64,000 nucleotides of DNA from Pseudomonas sp. StFLB209 (GTDB lineage: Bacteria > Pseudomonadota > Gammaproteobacteria > Pseudomonadales > Pseudomonadaceae): positions 372,001 to 436,000 of the forward strand of contig NZ_AP014637.1 in NCBI RefSeq assembly GCF_000829415.1. Reading direction: 5' to 3'. The translations under genes and the position numbers were made by a program. Shown here piece by piece: positions 46,947 to 57,669 of this stretch; the stretch's first letter is position 1, and each line of letters opens with the position of its first letter. Below the pieces are notes generated by a model. It was not told the origin of the DNA and made no database searches. It was given only the letters and a program-made list of their open reading frames with translations.

Positions 46947-47510
46947 TCAAGGCTTTGAAGCAATCGCCTTCTCGATGGCCGCAATCAACTGCGGATCATC
47001 CGGCTTGGTGGTGCTGCCGAAGTGGGCGACGACCTTGCCCTGACGATCCACCACATACTTGTTGAAGTTCCAGCGCGGTGCGGCGCCATCGCTTTGTTCG
47101 GCAAGATTACGAAACAACGCAATGGCATCGCTGCCGCGTACCGGTTGCGGCTCGGTCATGGTGAAGGTCACGCCGTAATTGACGTAGCAGACCTTGGCCG
47201 TTTCTTCACCGTCCCCGGACTCCTGCTTGAAATCATTGGACGGCACGCCCAGCACCTCAAGGCCTTGAGCCTTGTACTGCTGATTCAACGCCTCCAGGCC
47301 CTTGAACTGCGAGGTAAAGCCACAGAAGCTGGCCGTATTGACCACCACCAGCGGTTTACCGGCAAAACGCTGGCACAGGTCAATGGTTTGTTTGCCGCGC
47401 AACGCGGGCAACTCGCCCTGTTCCTTGAGCACGGCGGGGCAATCGGCGGCCTGGGCGGTACTGCCCAAGGCCAGCAATAGAAGTGGCAGTGAAATCCAGC
47501 GCGCAGTCAT
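46947..47510 (-). CDS. Periplasmic glutathione peroxidase-family protein
   Basis: A 187-residue protein with a signal peptide ([21 protein letters not shown], cleaved before ADCPAV). The thioredoxin-fold domain has the peroxidatic Cys in [19 protein letters not shown], then [16 protein letters not shown] and [11 protein letters not shown] with the catalytic Trp and Asn. Such Cys-type enzymes reduce hydroperoxides, usually with thioredoxin-like donors. The exported location is unusual for classical Gpx but common in Pseudomonas. It lies 71 bases after the 40-residue gene of the MFS unit. Confidence 0.9.
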   Translation of the reverse strand: MTARWISLPLLLLALGSTAQAADCPAVLKEQGELPALRGKQTIDLCQRFAGKPLVVVNTASFCGFTSQFKGLEALNQQYKAQGLEVLGVPSNDFKQESGDGEETAKVCYVNYGVTFTMTEPQPVRGSDAIALFRNLAEQSDGAAPRWNFNKYVVDRQGKVVAHFGSTTKPDDPQLIAAIEKAIASKP

Positions 47511-47581
47511 CGGAGCATCCCTGTGGGTGGTGTTTTAGTCGGTGTATTGTCCGACACGTTACTCCCACAACCGGCCACAGC

Positions 47582-47704
47582 TCAACAATTGCCCATGCCC
47601 AGTTGCAACGCCGCCAGCCCCATGCGCTGCCACCCCCACCAGCTCAGCGCCAGCAGCGCAGTGCCGGCCGCTACAGCGAGCAGCCAGGGGCCAAGGCGGA
47701 TCAC
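47582..47704 (-). CDS. 40-residue membrane peptide overlapping the MFS gene
   Basis: A short frame from a GTG at 47704 to a TGA at 47582. The start overlaps the MFS stop as GTGTGA, so translation is probably coupled. The peptide (MIRLGPWLLAVAAGTALLAL, then SWWGWQRMGLAALQL) has one membrane span and a Trp-rich interfacial motif. The overlap and hydrophobic pattern argue for a real gene. It may accompany the transporter or be an independent small membrane protein. No family recognised. Confidence 0.6.
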   Translation of the reverse strand: MIRLGPWLLAVAAGTALLALSWWGWQRMGLAALQLGMGNC

Positions 47705-48903
47705 ACTGCCACCTGCAAACGAGCCACCGGACGCTCACGCACCGGCCAGTTCAGGGCCGCCGCCAGCACGCTGAGCAACACTGCGATTTGCCAGACCAGA
47801 TCGTAACTGCCGGTACGGTCATAGACCACCCCGCCCAGCCAGCCGCCCATGAACGAGCCCAACTGATGGAACAGGAACACGATACCGGCGAGCATCGACA
47901 GGTTACGCACACCGAACATCACCGCCACCGTGCCATTGGTCAACGGCACAGTCGACAGCCACAACAGCCCCATCACCACGCCAAACAGGTAGGCCGAGGT
48001 CTCACTGAGCGGCACCCAGAGAAATATCACGATCGCCACGCCGCGCAGCAGATACAGCGCGCTGAGCAGCCGCGGTTTGGACCTCCGCCCGCCCAGCCAG
48101 CCGGCGGTGTAAGTACCGAAGATATTGAACAGCCCCACCAGCGCCAGCACCGTGGTGCCGACCTGCACCGGCAAGTGCTGATCCACCAGATAAGCCGGCA
48201 GGTGCAAGCCGATGAAGACCACTTGAAAGCCACAGACGAAAAAGCCCAGCGCCAGCAGCCAGAAGCCGGAATGGCTGCAGGCTTCGCGCAGCGCCTCAGC
48301 CAGCGTCTGCTGCGGCCCCTGCGCCTCCACCGGGCGCTGCTCCTTGAGCATCGCGGCCAGCGGCAGGATCAGCGCCACCAGCACGCTGAGCACCAACAAA
48401 GCACCGGACCAGCCCAGGCCGCCAATCAGCCCCAGGGTGCCTGGCAGCATCGCGAACTGACCAAACGAGCCCGCCGCACTGGCAATCCCCATGCCCATGC
48501 TGCGTTTTTCCGCAGGCAACGAGCGCCCCACCAGGCTAAGCAAAATCGAGAACGAGGTCCCGGACAAACCGATGCCGATCAGAATCCCGGCACTCAACGA
48601 CAAGCTCCAGGGCGAATCGGCCATGCTCATCATCGCCAGGCCGATGGCATACAGCACGCCCCCTACGAACACCACCTTGCCGGAACCATAACGGTCAGCC
48701 AGCGCACCGGCGAACGGTTGCGCCAGCCCCCAGCACAGGTTCTGCAGGGCAATGGCGAAGGCAAACACTTCGCGGCCCCAGCCGAAGTCACTGCTCATGG
48801 GCGCAAGAAACAGCCCGAAGCCATGCCGCGTTCCCAGTGATAACGCCAGGATCAGCGCACTGCCCACCATGATCCAGCCGCTGGTTCGCCAGGCTGATGT
48901 CAT
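47701..48903 (-). CDS. Major facilitator superfamily transporter
   Basis: A 400-residue protein with 12 predicted membrane spans. Between spans 2 and 3 is the MFS loop motif GALADRYGSGKVVFVGG, repeated in weaker form as GWLGGRRSKPRLL between spans 8 and 9. The N-terminus includes LSLGTRHGFGLFLAPM, a pattern shared with oxalate/formate- and monocarboxylate-type MFS members. The substrate is unknown. It lies 45 bases after a MarR regulator on the same strand, so it is a likely target. A 40-residue frame overlaps its stop. Confidence 0.9.
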   Translation of the reverse strand: MTSAWRTSGWIMVGSALILALSLGTRHGFGLFLAPMSSDFGWGREVFAFAIALQNLCWGLAQPFAGALADRYGSGKVVFVGGVLYAIGLAMMSMADSPWSLSLSAGILIGIGLSGTSFSILLSLVGRSLPAEKRSMGMGIASAAGSFGQFAMLPGTLGLIGGLGWSGALLVLSVLVALILPLAAMLKEQRPVEAQGPQQTLAEALREACSHSGFWLLALGFFVCGFQVVFIGLHLPAYLVDQHLPVQVGTTVLALVGLFNIFGTYTAGWLGGRRSKPRLLSALYLLRGVAIVIFLWVPLSETSAYLFGVVMGLLWLSTVPLTNGTVAVMFGVRNLSMLAGIVFLFHQLGSFMGGWLGGVVYDRTGSYDLVWQIAVLLSVLAAALNWPVRERPVARLQVAV

Positions 48904-48948
48904 TTGTCATTCCCTCGTTCGTTATTCGGGTGGTTTACCCGTTGTTAT

Positions 48949-49353
48949 TCAGGCCAGGCTTTGCAGCACGCGCAGCAGTTCATTACGCCGGTCTTCACCC
49001 AATCGATCGATCAATTGTTGCTGGGCCTGCTCCCAGGCCGGGCCGGCTGCGTGCAGACGCTTATTACCTTCAGCCGTCAGGCGCACCAGCCGATTACGCT
49101 GATCACGCCCCTCATCCAGCGCCACCAGCCCTTCGGCTTCCAGCACCCGCAGATTGCGACCCAACGTACTGCGCTCCAGCCCCATAGCTTCAGCCAGACT
49201 GGAGATACTCGGTTGGTCGAGACGCTGCAGATGGCGCAGCAGGGAAAACTGGGCGACATTAATCCCGAAGCCGTCCAGCGCTTCGTCATAATGCCGGCTC
49301 ACCCCACGGGCAGCACGACGCAGATGGGTACAGATACATTCGGTGGTCAACAT
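48949..49353 (-). CDS. MarR-family transcriptional regulator
   Basis: A 134-residue winged-helix protein. The DNA-reading region is PSISSLAEAMGLERSTLGRNLRVLEAEGLVAL, and the wing is DQRNRLVRLTAEGNKRL. MarR proteins are dimeric repressors released by small ligands or oxidants. Cys6 and Cys8 near the N-terminus (TECICTHLRR) resemble sensing positions in oxidant-responsive members, but this is speculative. A GTATATAC palindrome at 49362-49369, upstream of its start, could be its operator. It precedes the MFS gene and probably controls marR-MFS. Confidence 0.93.
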   Translation of the reverse strand: MLTTECICTHLRRAARGVSRHYDEALDGFGINVAQFSLLRHLQRLDQPSISSLAEAMGLERSTLGRNLRVLEAEGLVALDEGRDQRNRLVRLTAEGNKRLHAAGPAWEQAQQQLIDRLGEDRRNELLRVLQSLA

Positions 49354-49432
49354 GAATACGTGTATATACCCGCATCAGTGGATATTGCAAGATATTTCAC
49401 AGTATGCCAGCCACGACAAGAACAACATCGTC

Positions 49433-49457
49433 TGTAGGAGGGGCTTGTGCCCCGAAG
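49433..49457. repeat. REP-like element
   Basis: TGTAGGAGGGGCTTGTGCCCCGAAGG has the REP form: GTAGGAG, an inverted GGGGC/GCCCC stem and GAAGG. It is a single copy between the divergent marR promoter region and the cobS end. Confidence 0.65.
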
Positions 49458-49481
49458 GCTCTATTGACAGCGAATGCTGCT

Positions 49482-50210
49482 TTACAAGGCCAACGCCACC
49501 AGCACGGCGACCTCAAGCAACTCCAGCAACGCCCCGGCGGTGTCCCCGGTGGTGCCGCCGAGTCGGCGCAGCATCAGGCTGCGCAGCCAAAGGAAGCCCG
49601 CGCTGGCGACGAGCAAGGCAACTACGCCGCTGGCGCCCCCCAACAACAGGCAGGCCACCACCACTACGCCCGACACTTGCCAGCCAGCGCGACGCGGCAG
49701 GTGATCGGCTAGCGCCTGGCCCAGGCCGCCAGCACGCACGTAGGGCGTGCTGAGAAACAGCCCCAGCAACGCCGTGCGCCCGATCAGCGGTGCCAGCAGC
49801 AAGCCGATCCATGCCTGCTGCTCAAGCAGGACCAGAATCGCGCAGAACTTCAGCAGCAACACCAGCACCAGGGTGACCACCGCAATCGGTCCGCTGCGCG
49901 GGTCCTTCATGATGCTCAGGGTGCGCTCACGATCACCGAAGCCGCCCAGCCATGCGTCCGCGCTGTCGGCCAGGCCGTCCAGGTGCAGCCCACCGCTGAG
50001 CAGCACCCAGGCGCAGAGCAGCAGCGCCGCCTGCAAGATCGGCGGGGTTGCGGACAATAGCGCCGCGAGCAACATCAACAACGCGCCGAACAGCGCCCCG
50101 ACCAGCGGATAAAACAGCAGCGAACGGCCCATCTGCTGCGGTTCCGGCATGCCCGGCAAACGCACCGGCAGGCTGCTGAGAAATTGCACGGCGATCCACA
50201 AAGGCAGCAT
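49482..50210 (-). CDS. cobS: Adenosylcobinamide-GDP ribazoletransferase
   Basis: A 242-residue polytopic enzyme that joins adenosylcobinamide-GDP to alpha-ribazole (phosphate) to give adenosylcobalamin (phosphate). Family motifs are LGALFGALLMLLAAL, GGLHLDGLADSADAWLGG (Asp-rich active region), KDPRSGPIAVVTLVL and GRTALL. It is the last gene of the cobalamin operon, one base after cobC, and acts at the inner membrane. The family name in P. denitrificans nomenclature is CobV. Confidence 0.95.
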   Translation of the reverse strand: MLPLWIAVQFLSSLPVRLPGMPEPQQMGRSLLFYPLVGALFGALLMLLAALLSATPPILQAALLLCAWVLLSGGLHLDGLADSADAWLGGFGDRERTLSIMKDPRSGPIAVVTLVLVLLLKFCAILVLLEQQAWIGLLLAPLIGRTALLGLFLSTPYVRAGGLGQALADHLPRRAGWQVSGVVVVACLLLGGASGVVALLVASAGFLWLRSLMLRRLGGTTGDTAGALLELLEVAVLVALAL

Positions 50211-50211
50211 C

Positions 50212-50790
50212 TCAAAGCTCCGTCAGGGTGCCATCCACCGCCACTTGCACGCTGTGCAGCGCGCCATGGGCCACCGACACTTGCAGCAACTGCTCACGGG
50301 GCAGGCCGCGGGCACGGGCCAACAACAGGCGGATCACCCCGCCATGACAGACCAGCAATACCCGCTCGCCACTATGGCGCTGTTGCAAGCGTTGCAACGC
50401 CGCGCCCACACGCTCGGCAAACACCGCCACCGGCTCGCCATTGGGCGGGGTGAAGGTGTAGGGGTTGTTCCAGAACGCGCCCAGGCCATCGGCATCGGTT
50501 TGCATGATCTGCGCCGCGCTGCGCCCTTCCCAGTCACCGAAATGCAGCTCCTGAACATCAGCGTCCAGGCTCAGCGGCAGTTGCAGACGCTCGGCCAATA
50601 CTTGCGCGAACCGTGCACAGCGCTGCAACGGCGAACTGACGATCCGGGTCCATGACGCGGCACCTGTTGCAGCGTCGGCCACGGCGGCATGCATCTGTGC
50701 CCAGCCCGCTTCGGTCAGGGCATCGTCGATACTGCCGCGCAGACCGCCGCCCAGCTCGGTTTCGCCATGGCGCAGCAGGTCGACGATCAT
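50212..50790 (-). CDS. cobC: Alpha-ribazole phosphatase (histidine phosphatase family)
   Basis: A 192-residue phosphoglycerate-mutase-like protein. The phospho-His motif is [15 protein letters not shown] (His8), [11 protein letters not shown] carries the acid residue, and the second His is in [12 protein letters not shown]. By position between cobT and cobS it should dephosphorylate alpha-ribazole-5'-phosphate or adenosylcobalamin-5'-phosphate. It overlaps cobT by 4 bases. Confidence 0.9.
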   Translation of the reverse strand: MIVDLLRHGETELGGGLRGSIDDALTEAGWAQMHAAVADAATGAASWTRIVSSPLQRCARFAQVLAERLQLPLSLDADVQELHFGDWEGRSAAQIMQTDADGLGAFWNNPYTFTPPNGEPVAVFAERVGAALQRLQQRHSGERVLLVCHGGVIRLLLARARGLPREQLLQVSVAHGALHSVQVAVDGTLTEL

Positions 50791-51839
50791 GCCGGGCGAT
50801 CCGCCACGGCGGCTTCGGCAAAGGTCGCCATGCCGTTATGCAGCTCGCAGGCCAGGCGCACCAGCGGTACTGCCAGCGCCGCACCACTGCCTTCGCCCAG
50901 CCGCAGCCCCAGATCAAGCAGCGGCTCGGCCTGCAGCACTTCCAGGACATGCCGATGACCGGGCTCGGCACCGCGATGACCAAACAACAGCCATGGCCGT
51001 ATCGATGGATTCAGGCGCACCGCCACCAAGGCGGCGACGCTGCAAATAAAGCCATCGACCAGCGCGACGATACCTTCCTGAGCGCAGGCCAGGTAGGCAC
51101 CGGCCAGAGCGGCGATCTCGAAGCCGCCAAGGCTCAGCAAACTGCCCAGCGGATCGCCCGCATGTTCGGCATGCAACGCCAGGCCGCGCTCGATCACGGC
51201 GGTCTTGTGCTGCACGCCCTCGGCGTTCAGACCGGTGCCCGGACCAACCATCAATGCTGCTGCACACTCAAGCAATGAACAGGCTACGGCACTGGCTGCG
51301 GTGGTATTGCCAATGCCCATTTCACCGCCGACAAACAGCTCGATACCGGCGGCCTTGGCGCGTAGTACGCTGTCACGCCCGGCCTGCAACGCCGCATGGC
51401 CCTGCCCGGCGTTCATCGCCGGGCCGCTGACGAAGCTGGCGGTGCCGGCGCCCAGTTGCAGATGACGCACACCTGGCAAGTTCAGGGCACTGACAGTGCC
51501 GAGGTCGACCACATCCAGCTGCGCGGCCAATTGCCGGGCCAGTACGCTGATAGCCGCACCGCCATTGACGAAGTTGCCGAGCATCTGCCCGGTGACTTCC
51601 TGCGGATAGGCCGACACGCCTTCGCTGACCACCCCGTGGTCGCCGGCAAAAATCGCAATCCACAGCCGGTCGACAGCTGGTTTTTCGCGGCCTTGCAGGC
51701 CCGCGATCTGCACCGCCAGACGCTCCAGTTGCGCCAGCGAGCCGGCCGGTTTGGTCAGTTGCTGCTGACGCGCCAGCGCCGCTTCACGGGCCGCCACGTC
51801 GATACCGCGAGCAGGGGCAAGCCACCAGGATTGAGTCAT
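50787..51839 (-). CDS. cobT: Nicotinate-nucleotide-dimethylbenzimidazole phosphoribosyltransferase
   Basis: A 350-residue enzyme that activates 5,6-dimethylbenzimidazole to alpha-ribazole phosphate. Motifs are [62 protein letters not shown] and the catalytic Glu region [13 protein letters not shown]. It is coupled by 4-base overlaps to cobU upstream and cobC downstream. Its base substrate would come from BluB in the same operon. Confidence 0.97.
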   Translation of the reverse strand: MTQSWWLAPARGIDVAAREAALARQQQLTKPAGSLAQLERLAVQIAGLQGREKPAVDRLWIAIFAGDHGVVSEGVSAYPQEVTGQMLGNFVNGGAAISVLARQLAAQLDVVDLGTVSALNLPGVRHLQLGAGTASFVSGPAMNAGQGHAALQAGRDSVLRAKAAGIELFVGGEMGIGNTTAASAVACSLLECAAALMVGPGTGLNAEGVQHKTAVIERGLALHAEHAGDPLGSLLSLGGFEIAALAGAYLACAQEGIVALVDGFICSVAALVAVRLNPSIRPWLLFGHRGAEPGHRHVLEVLQAEPLLDLGLRLGEGSGAALAVPLVRLACELHNGMATFAEAAVADRPA

Positions 51840-52357
51840 GGAGCAGTTCCTTTCAAAGTCAGAGGCAGGCCGGCAACCGTCAACACCACGCGCTGGCAGC
51901 GTTCGGCAAGGGCCTGATGCAACAAGCCGGCTTCGTCAACATAGCGACGGGTCAGCTCACCCAGGGGCACTACACCCAACCCGGTTTCATTGCTGACAAA
52001 AATGATTTCGCCCGGCAGGGCCGCCACGCTATCGAGCAGCGCCTGGCGCTCATGGGCCAGCCGTTGCGGGTCGTCGAGCATCAGCAGGTTGGTCAGCCAC
52101 AGGGTCAGGCAATCGATTAGCAGGCACTGGCCCGGCGCCGCCCACTCACGCAGGACCCGCGCCAGTTCCAGCGGTTCTTCGACCAACCCCCAATGCTCGG
52201 GGCGTCGCGCCCGGTGCAGGGCCACACGCTGGTTGAGTTCGCCGTCTACCGGCTGGCTGGTGGCAATGTAGGTCACCGCCAGCCCCGAGCGGCTTGCCAG
52301 CTCTTCAGCCAGGCGGCTCTTGCCAGAGCGGGCGCCGCCGAGAATCAGTTGCAGCAT
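51836..52357 (-). CDS. cobU: Adenosylcobinamide kinase / guanylyltransferase
   Basis: A 173-residue bifunctional enzyme that phosphorylates adenosylcobinamide and adds GMP. Walker A is [14 protein letters not shown] at the N-terminus. The guanylylated His lies in [10 protein letters not shown], and [12 protein letters not shown] and [13 protein letters not shown] are family signatures. The ATG at 52357 (MLQLILGG) is 1 base after the cobQ stop; a longer in-frame extension was rejected. It overlaps cobT by 4 bases. Confidence 0.96.
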   Translation of the reverse strand: MLQLILGGARSGKSRLAEELASRSGLAVTYIATSQPVDGELNQRVALHRARRPEHWGLVEEPLELARVLREWAAPGQCLLIDCLTLWLTNLLMLDDPQRLAHERQALLDSVAALPGEIIFVSNETGLGVVPLGELTRRYVDEAGLLHQALAERCQRVVLTVAGLPLTLKGTAP

Positions 52358-52358
52358 G

Positions 52359-53819
52359 TCAGTTGTTCTCCAGACCGCACAGCCCACGCAACAGCGCGCC
52401 ATCGAGGTGCTTGTCGACCAGATCGGCGAGGCGTTCGATATCGCGCTCGCGCAGCGCGTGATAGTCAACACTCTGCACGTCTTCAAGCCCGGCCCAGCGC
52501 AGCAGCGCGCCGCAAGCGGCCGGCGATTCAAACAGGCCATGCAGATAGGTGCCAAGCACCTGGCCATCGGCGCTTTGCGCGCCATCGCAGCGACCGTCTG
52601 CCAATTGCACCGCCGGTTGCTCCAGGGCCGGGCCACTGGTGACCCCGGCATGAATCTCGTAGCCGCTGACCTCGGCGCCTTCCAGGCTCAGCACACCGCG
52701 CACGTTACGCAGTTGCTTTTGCGCCTCCAGCATCGTGCTGATCTGTAGCAGAGCAAAACCGGCACTGGAACCCGGCGCGCCTTCCAGGCCCAACGGGTCA
52801 TGCACCTGCTCACCGAGCATCTGCAGCCCGCCGCAAATGCCCAACAGCTTGCCGCCATAGCGCAGATGCCGGGCGATCGCCGGCTCCCAGCCATTGGCGC
52901 GCAGATACGCCAGGTCACTGCGCACGCTCTTGGAGCCAGGCAGGATGATCAGGTCGGCGGGCGGAATCGGCTGGCCGGCGCTGATGAACTGCAAGTTAAC
53001 CTGCGGGTGCAGGCGCAGCGGGTCAAAGTCCGTGTGATTGCTGATGCGCGGCAGCACCGGCACCACCACGTTGAGTACCTTGTCAAGCTTTTCGGTCTGG
53101 CGTCGGTCCAGACCGTCTTCGGCTTCCAGATGCAAATCCATCAGGTAGGGCAGCACACCCACTACCGGCTTGCCGGTGCGTTGCTCCAGCCAGTCCAGGC
53201 CTGGCTGCAGCAACGCCACATCACCACGAAAGCGGTTGATGATAAAGCCCTTGACCCGCGCCTGCTCGCTGGGCGAGAGCAGTTCCAGCGTACCGACCAG
53301 GTGGGCAAACACCCCGCCGCGGTTAATGTCGGCAATCAACAGCACCGGGCAGTCCACCGCCTCGGCAAAGCCCATATTGGCGATGTCGTTCTCGCGCAAG
53401 TTGATCTCGGCCGGTGAGCCGGCGCCTTCGACCATCACCACTTGATACGCCGCGCCCAGGCGCTGGTGCGAGTCGAGCACAGCTTGCATGGCGATGGCTT
53501 TGTAACCGTGATAAGCCACCGCATTCATGGTGGTCACCGCCCGCCCATGAATGATCACCTGCGAGCCGGTGTCGGTATTGGGTTTGAGCAGCACCGGGTT
53601 CATGTCGGTGTGCGGTTCAAGACCGCTGGCCTGGGCCTGTACAGCCTGGGCACGGCCAATCTCGCCGCCGTCGGCAGTGACCGCGCTGTTGAGCGCCATG
53701 TTCTGCGGTTTGAACGGCACCACACTGATGCCCTGGCGTTTGAGCCAGCGGCACAGGCCGGTTACCAGCGTGCTTTTGCCCGCATCGGAGGTGGTGCCTT
53801 GCACCATCAGGGTGGTCAT
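52359..53819 (-). CDS. cobQ: Cobyric acid synthase
   Basis: A 486-residue glutamine amidotransferase that amidates four side chains of adenosylcobyrinic acid a,c-diamide. The N-terminal synthetase part has [20 protein letters not shown] (P-loop) and [14 protein letters not shown]. The C-terminal class I glutaminase has the nucleophile Cys in [12 protein letters not shown] and His in GTYLHGLFE. It overlaps cobD by 4 bases at its start. Confidence 0.97.
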   Translation of the reverse strand: MTTLMVQGTTSDAGKSTLVTGLCRWLKRQGISVVPFKPQNMALNSAVTADGGEIGRAQAVQAQASGLEPHTDMNPVLLKPNTDTGSQVIIHGRAVTTMNAVAYHGYKAIAMQAVLDSHQRLGAAYQVVMVEGAGSPAEINLRENDIANMGFAEAVDCPVLLIADINRGGVFAHLVGTLELLSPSEQARVKGFIINRFRGDVALLQPGLDWLEQRTGKPVVGVLPYLMDLHLEAEDGLDRRQTEKLDKVLNVVVPVLPRISNHTDFDPLRLHPQVNLQFISAGQPIPPADLIILPGSKSVRSDLAYLRANGWEPAIARHLRYGGKLLGICGGLQMLGEQVHDPLGLEGAPGSSAGFALLQISTMLEAQKQLRNVRGVLSLEGAEVSGYEIHAGVTSGPALEQPAVQLADGRCDGAQSADGQVLGTYLHGLFESPAACGALLRWAGLEDVQSVDYHALRERDIERLADLVDKHLDGALLRGLCGLENN

Positions 53820-54823
53820 TTAAGGTCCTTGCGGTAGTCATGCAGCAGGGTTTCCAGGCGCTGCCAGTCAGCTTCACTGTGCGGCAGGCCAAAACGCAGG
53901 CTGCTGTGTTCGGCACGCTCGGCCTTGAACAAGCGCAGCAACACTCCACGCCGGGCAGCAAACTCGTGCAACGGCTCAGCATGGGCAGTGACCAGCCATT
54001 GAAACAGTGCGCAACCGCCGTCAGGTTCCAGACCATGAGCGCTGAGCAGCGCTGACAAGCGCAGCGCCGCATATTCACAACGCTCCCGCTGCAATTGCTG
54101 GCCGGGCAGATCGCTCAGGCACGCCAGCCCGACCTTGCGGGTGGGGCCGCTGACGGCCCAGGGGCCGATCTCGCTCGCCAGTGCCTGCAACAAACCGGCC
54201 TCAGCCAGCACAAAGCCCAGGCGCGCACCGGCCAGGCCAAAAAACTTGCCAAACGAGCGCAACACGATAAGCCCGCTGCGCCAGGTTTCGGCCGCCAGGC
54301 TGTGCGCCGGCGCGGTGTCCATAAACGCCTCGTCCACCACCAGCCAGCCACCGCGCTCGACCAGCCGGGCATGCCATTTGAGCAACTGCTCAGGCGCAAT
54401 CAAACGGCCGGTGGGGTTGTTCGGGTTGACCACCACCAGCACGTTGAAGACGTCGATGAAGTGCTCGACTTCACGCTCCAGCACTTCACGCACCAGAAAA
54501 CCGCTCTTGCGCCAGGCATGAGCATGCTCGGCGTAACACGGCGACAGCACGCCAACCTTGCCGACGGGGCCACGCAAGCGAGGCAACGCCTGAATGGCGG
54601 CCTGGGACCCCGGCACCGGCAACACCTGCGCGGCGTTGTAATAAGCGCAAGCCGCCGCCTCCAGACCGTCATCGGTTTCTGGCAAACGTGCCCAGTCGCG
54701 CGCATCGACCGGCGCAATCGGCCAGGACCACGGCGCGATACCGGTGGACAGGTCCAGCCAGTCGGCCTCGGCAATCGCGTACTGCTGCGCCGCTGCGCGT
54801 AGCCGGCCGCCATGTTCAAGCAT
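53816..54823 (-). CDS. cobD: Threonine-phosphate decarboxylase
   Basis: A 335-residue PLP enzyme of the aminotransferase class I/II fold that makes (R)-1-amino-2-propanol phosphate for the cobalamin linker. Motifs are [22 protein letters not shown] and the PLP Lys in [18 protein letters not shown]. It matches CobC of P. denitrificans nomenclature. The ATG at 54823 overlaps the end of cbiB by 8 bases, and its stop overlaps cobQ by 4. Confidence 0.95.
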   Translation of the reverse strand: MLEHGGRLRAAAQQYAIAEADWLDLSTGIAPWSWPIAPVDARDWARLPETDDGLEAAACAYYNAAQVLPVPGSQAAIQALPRLRGPVGKVGVLSPCYAEHAHAWRKSGFLVREVLEREVEHFIDVFNVLVVVNPNNPTGRLIAPEQLLKWHARLVERGGWLVVDEAFMDTAPAHSLAAETWRSGLIVLRSFGKFFGLAGARLGFVLAEAGLLQALASEIGPWAVSGPTRKVGLACLSDLPGQQLQRERCEYAALRLSALLSAHGLEPDGGCALFQWLVTAHAEPLHEFAARRGVLLRLFKAERAEHSSLRFGLPHSEADWQRLETLLHDYRKDLK

Positions 54824-55724
54824 AGAGTTGCGCTCCCACGCAGAGAATCAGCAGCCACAGCCATACGCCGCGCTGCACCAGTTGCCAGCCGGCTTCGATG
54901 GACTCGGCATCGGCAGGCCGGCCTTCGCCCAGCGCTGGACGCTCGTGCAACTCACCGTGATAAATCGCTGCACCGCCCAGCTCGACCCCCAGCGCGCCAG
55001 CGCCCGCCGCCATCACAGGGCCAGCATTGGGGCTGTCCCAGGTCGGCCCCTGGGTGCGCCAGCAACGCAGCGCCAGGCGGGTTTTGCCCAGCAGCGCGTA
55101 GGTCAAGGCCACCAGCCGCGCAGGAATATAATTGAGTACGTCGTCGATCTTCGCCGCCGCCCAGCCGAAGCGCTCGAAGCGCTCGTTGCGGTAACCCCAC
55201 ATAGCGTCGAGGGTATTGCTCAGGCGATACAGCACCACCCCGGGCGCACCGGCCACGACAAACCAGAACAACGCGGCGAATACCGCATCGCTGCCATTTT
55301 CCAGCACCGACTCGGTGGCCGCGCGGGCCACGCCATTGGCGTCAAGCTCCGAAGTCTGGCGGCTGACCAGATAACCGACCCGCTGCCGCGCTTGGTCGAG
55401 GTCACCGCCACGCAACGCCGCCGCGACCGGCTGCACATGCTCGCCGAGGCTGCGCAGGCCCAGCGCGCAGTACAACGCCAGAATGTCCACCAGCAGCCCG
55501 ATATAGGGCAGCCAGCTCAGCAAGGTGATCAGCAGGGTCAGCGGAATCACCGCCAGCACCCAGGCGGTGACCCCATGACTGCGCCAGCCGCGCCCGGCGG
55601 CATTGAAACGCTGTTCGATGCGCTCGGCGTATCGCCCGAACGCCACCAGCGGATGCGAGCGTTTCGGTTCTCCAAGCAACGCATCCAGCGCCACCCCCGC
55701 TACGCTCAACAGCGCCACACTCAT
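54816..55724 (-). CDS. cbiB: Adenosylcobinamide-phosphate synthase
   Basis: A 302-residue integral membrane enzyme that attaches aminopropanol (phosphate) to cobyric acid. Motifs are [45 protein letters not shown] and [20 protein letters not shown]. The ATG at 55724 forms ATGA with the bluB stop, a 4-base coupling, and was preferred over one five codons upstream. The P. denitrificans name is CobD. Confidence 0.95.
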   Translation of the reverse strand: MSVALLSVAGVALDALLGEPKRSHPLVAFGRYAERIEQRFNAAGRGWRSHGVTAWVLAVIPLTLLITLLSWLPYIGLLVDILALYCALGLRSLGEHVQPVAAALRGGDLDQARQRVGYLVSRQTSELDANGVARAATESVLENGSDAVFAALFWFVVAGAPGVVLYRLSNTLDAMWGYRNERFERFGWAAAKIDDVLNYIPARLVALTYALLGKTRLALRCWRTQGPTWDSPNAGPVMAAGAGALGVELGGAAIYHGELHERPALGEGRPADAESIEAGWQLVQRGVWLWLLILCVGAQLYA

Positions 55725-56371
55725 CGATGCACTCCCCATTGATTCTCATACAGCAGTTGTTCCAGCGGGCGCTCTTGCGCCCAGCCTTCGAGCACCAGCA
55801 TGGGTGCCGGATAGAAACCGGTGACCGGCCCCAGGCATAGAATCGCCAACGGTCGGGCGCCCTCGGGCATGTTCAGCAGGGCGGCCAGGTTGTCAGGATC
55901 GAACAGCGACACCCAGCCCATGCCCAGCCCTTCGGCGCGGGCCGCCAGCCACATATTCTGAATGGCGCAGGACATTGAGGCGATGTCCATTTCCGGCATC
56001 GTGCGTCGGCCAAAGACAAACTGCTCACGGCCGTCCATCAGCGCCGCGACGATCACCTCGGCACAGTCGCTGATACCCTCGACCTTGAGCTTCATGAATT
56101 CATCGGCGCGCTCGCCCAATGCTTCAGCGGTGCGGACCCGCTCCTGCTCGACCTGCTCTTGCATGCGGTTGCGCAGCGCCGTATCAGTGATCCGGATAAA
56201 GCGCCAAGGCTGCATCAGGCCGACGCTCGGCGCGTGGTGCGCAGCTTCGAGCAAGCGCGCCAGAACCTCGGGCGCCACCGTGCCGCCGCTGAAATGACGC
56301 ATGTCGCGGCGCTCGGCAATTGCCCGGTACACCGCGGCCCGCTCATCCGGGCTAAAGGCTGCTTCACTCAT
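55721..56371 (-). CDS. bluB: 5,6-Dimethylbenzimidazole synthase
   Basis: A 216-residue flavin-destructase of the nitroreductase fold. It fragments reduced FMN with oxygen to make the lower ligand of cobalamin. Family segments are [38 protein letters not shown] and a C-terminal [13 protein letters not shown]. Its presence implies aerobic synthesis of true cobalamin with a dimethylbenzimidazole base. It overlaps cobB (4 bases) and cbiB (4 bases). Confidence 0.95.
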   Translation of the reverse strand: MSEAAFSPDERAAVYRAIAERRDMRHFSGGTVAPEVLARLLEAAHHAPSVGLMQPWRFIRITDTALRNRMQEQVEQERVRTAEALGERADEFMKLKVEGISDCAEVIVAALMDGREQFVFGRRTMPEMDIASMSCAIQNMWLAARAEGLGMGWVSLFDPDNLAALLNMPEGARPLAILCLGPVTGFYPAPMLVLEGWAQERPLEQLLYENQWGVHR

Positions 56372-57669
56372 GGTTTCAGCAACGCCGCCACCGCCTGGGG
56401 GTTGGAAGGGAAATAAAAGTGCACATAAGAGGCGGTCAGCCGGCCCAGCCGGTACACAGCTTCCGCGCCGCGTCCGCCATTTGGGCTGATGCCTCGGGCA
56501 ATCGGCTCCAGCTCAGTGCTGGTCAGCGAATGGTGATAGGTGTGCCCGCGCAACACGCCCTCAGGCAGCGTCACCGCTTGCAGTGCCAACGCCGCCAGGC
56601 GCTTCTGCATGGTCGCCTCACCGGGCAGCAGGCCGGCCAACTCAGCGCGCACCCCGTCGACATCGGTCAGTGCGTCGAGCAGATACAGCATGCCGCCACA
56701 TTCGGCCAGCAGCGGCTTGCCCTGTGCATGGTGGGCGGCAATCGCCTCGCGCATCGAGCGGTTGGCCTGCAACGCAACGTGGTGCAATTCAGGGTAACCG
56801 CCGGGCAGGTACAGGCTGTCCGCTTCGGGCAACTGGCTGTCGTGAATCGGCGAAAAGAACTTCAGCTCCGCGCCCATGGTGCGCAGCAACTCCAGGCTGG
56901 CGCCGTAGGTGAAAGCAAAAGCTTCGTCACGGGCAATCGCAACCCGCACCCCGGCCAGCCAGGGCTCGACCGGTTGCGGCTCGGGCGCAGCAAAACTGAC
57001 CGGCGGCGGCAGCGCAACTTCGCAAGTGCCGGCCAGCGCCTCGGCCGCAGCATCTAGGCGCGTATCCAGGTCATTCAGTTCGCTGGCCTGCACCAGGCCC
57101 AAATGCCGACTGGGCAGTTCAATACCGGTTTCACGTGACAACGCGCCGTACCAGCGCAGGCCTTCGGTCAGGCTGTTTTCCAGCAACTGCGCATGGCGCA
57201 CCGTGCCAACCCGGTTGGCCAGCACACCGGCGAATGGCAGGTCTGGCTGATAACGGGCCAGGCCCAGCGCCAGTGCACCAAAGGTCTGGGCCATGGCAGT
57301 ACCGTCAATAACGCCCAGCACCGGCACCCCGAAGTGGCGGGCCAGATCCGCGCTGGAGGGCGTGCCATCGAACAGGCCCATAACCCCTTCAATCAGGATC
57401 AGGTCAGCCTCAGCGGCCGCCTCCCAGAGCAGCCGCCGGCTTTCATCGGCGCCGACCATCCACAGGTCCAGTTGATAGACCGGCGCACCACTGGCGCGTT
57501 CGAGAATCATCGGGTCGAGAAAGTCCGGCCCGCACTTGAACACCCGGACCTTGCGGCCCTGATTGCGATGCAAACGTGCCAGGGCAGCAGTGACGGTAGT
57601 CTTGCCCTGGCCGGACGCCGGCGCGGCGATCAGCACCGCAGGACATTGTCGCGCTTGCGCATCACTCAC
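56368..57669 (-). CDS. cobB: Cobyrinic acid a,c-diamide synthase
   Basis: A 433-residue glutamine amidotransferase (CbiA/CobB family) that amidates the a and c side chains (hydrogenobyrinate in the aerobic route). The N-terminal P-loop is LIAAPASGQGKTTVTAAL, followed by KCGPDFLDP. The C-terminal glutaminase has Cys in LLAECGGMLYLLD and GHTYHHS. Its ATG overlaps cobO by 4 bases. Confidence 0.95.
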   Translation of the reverse strand: MSDAQARQCPAVLIAAPASGQGKTTVTAALARLHRNQGRKVRVFKCGPDFLDPMILERASGAPVYQLDLWMVGADESRRLLWEAAAEADLILIEGVMGLFDGTPSSADLARHFGVPVLGVIDGTAMAQTFGALALGLARYQPDLPFAGVLANRVGTVRHAQLLENSLTEGLRWYGALSRETGIELPSRHLGLVQASELNDLDTRLDAAAEALAGTCEVALPPPVSFAAPEPQPVEPWLAGVRVAIARDEAFAFTYGASLELLRTMGAELKFFSPIHDSQLPEADSLYLPGGYPELHHVALQANRSMREAIAAHHAQGKPLLAECGGMLYLLDALTDVDGVRAELAGLLPGEATMQKRLAALALQAVTLPEGVLRGHTYHHSLTSTELEPIARGISPNGGRGAEAVYRLGRLTASYVHFYFPSNPQAVAALLKP

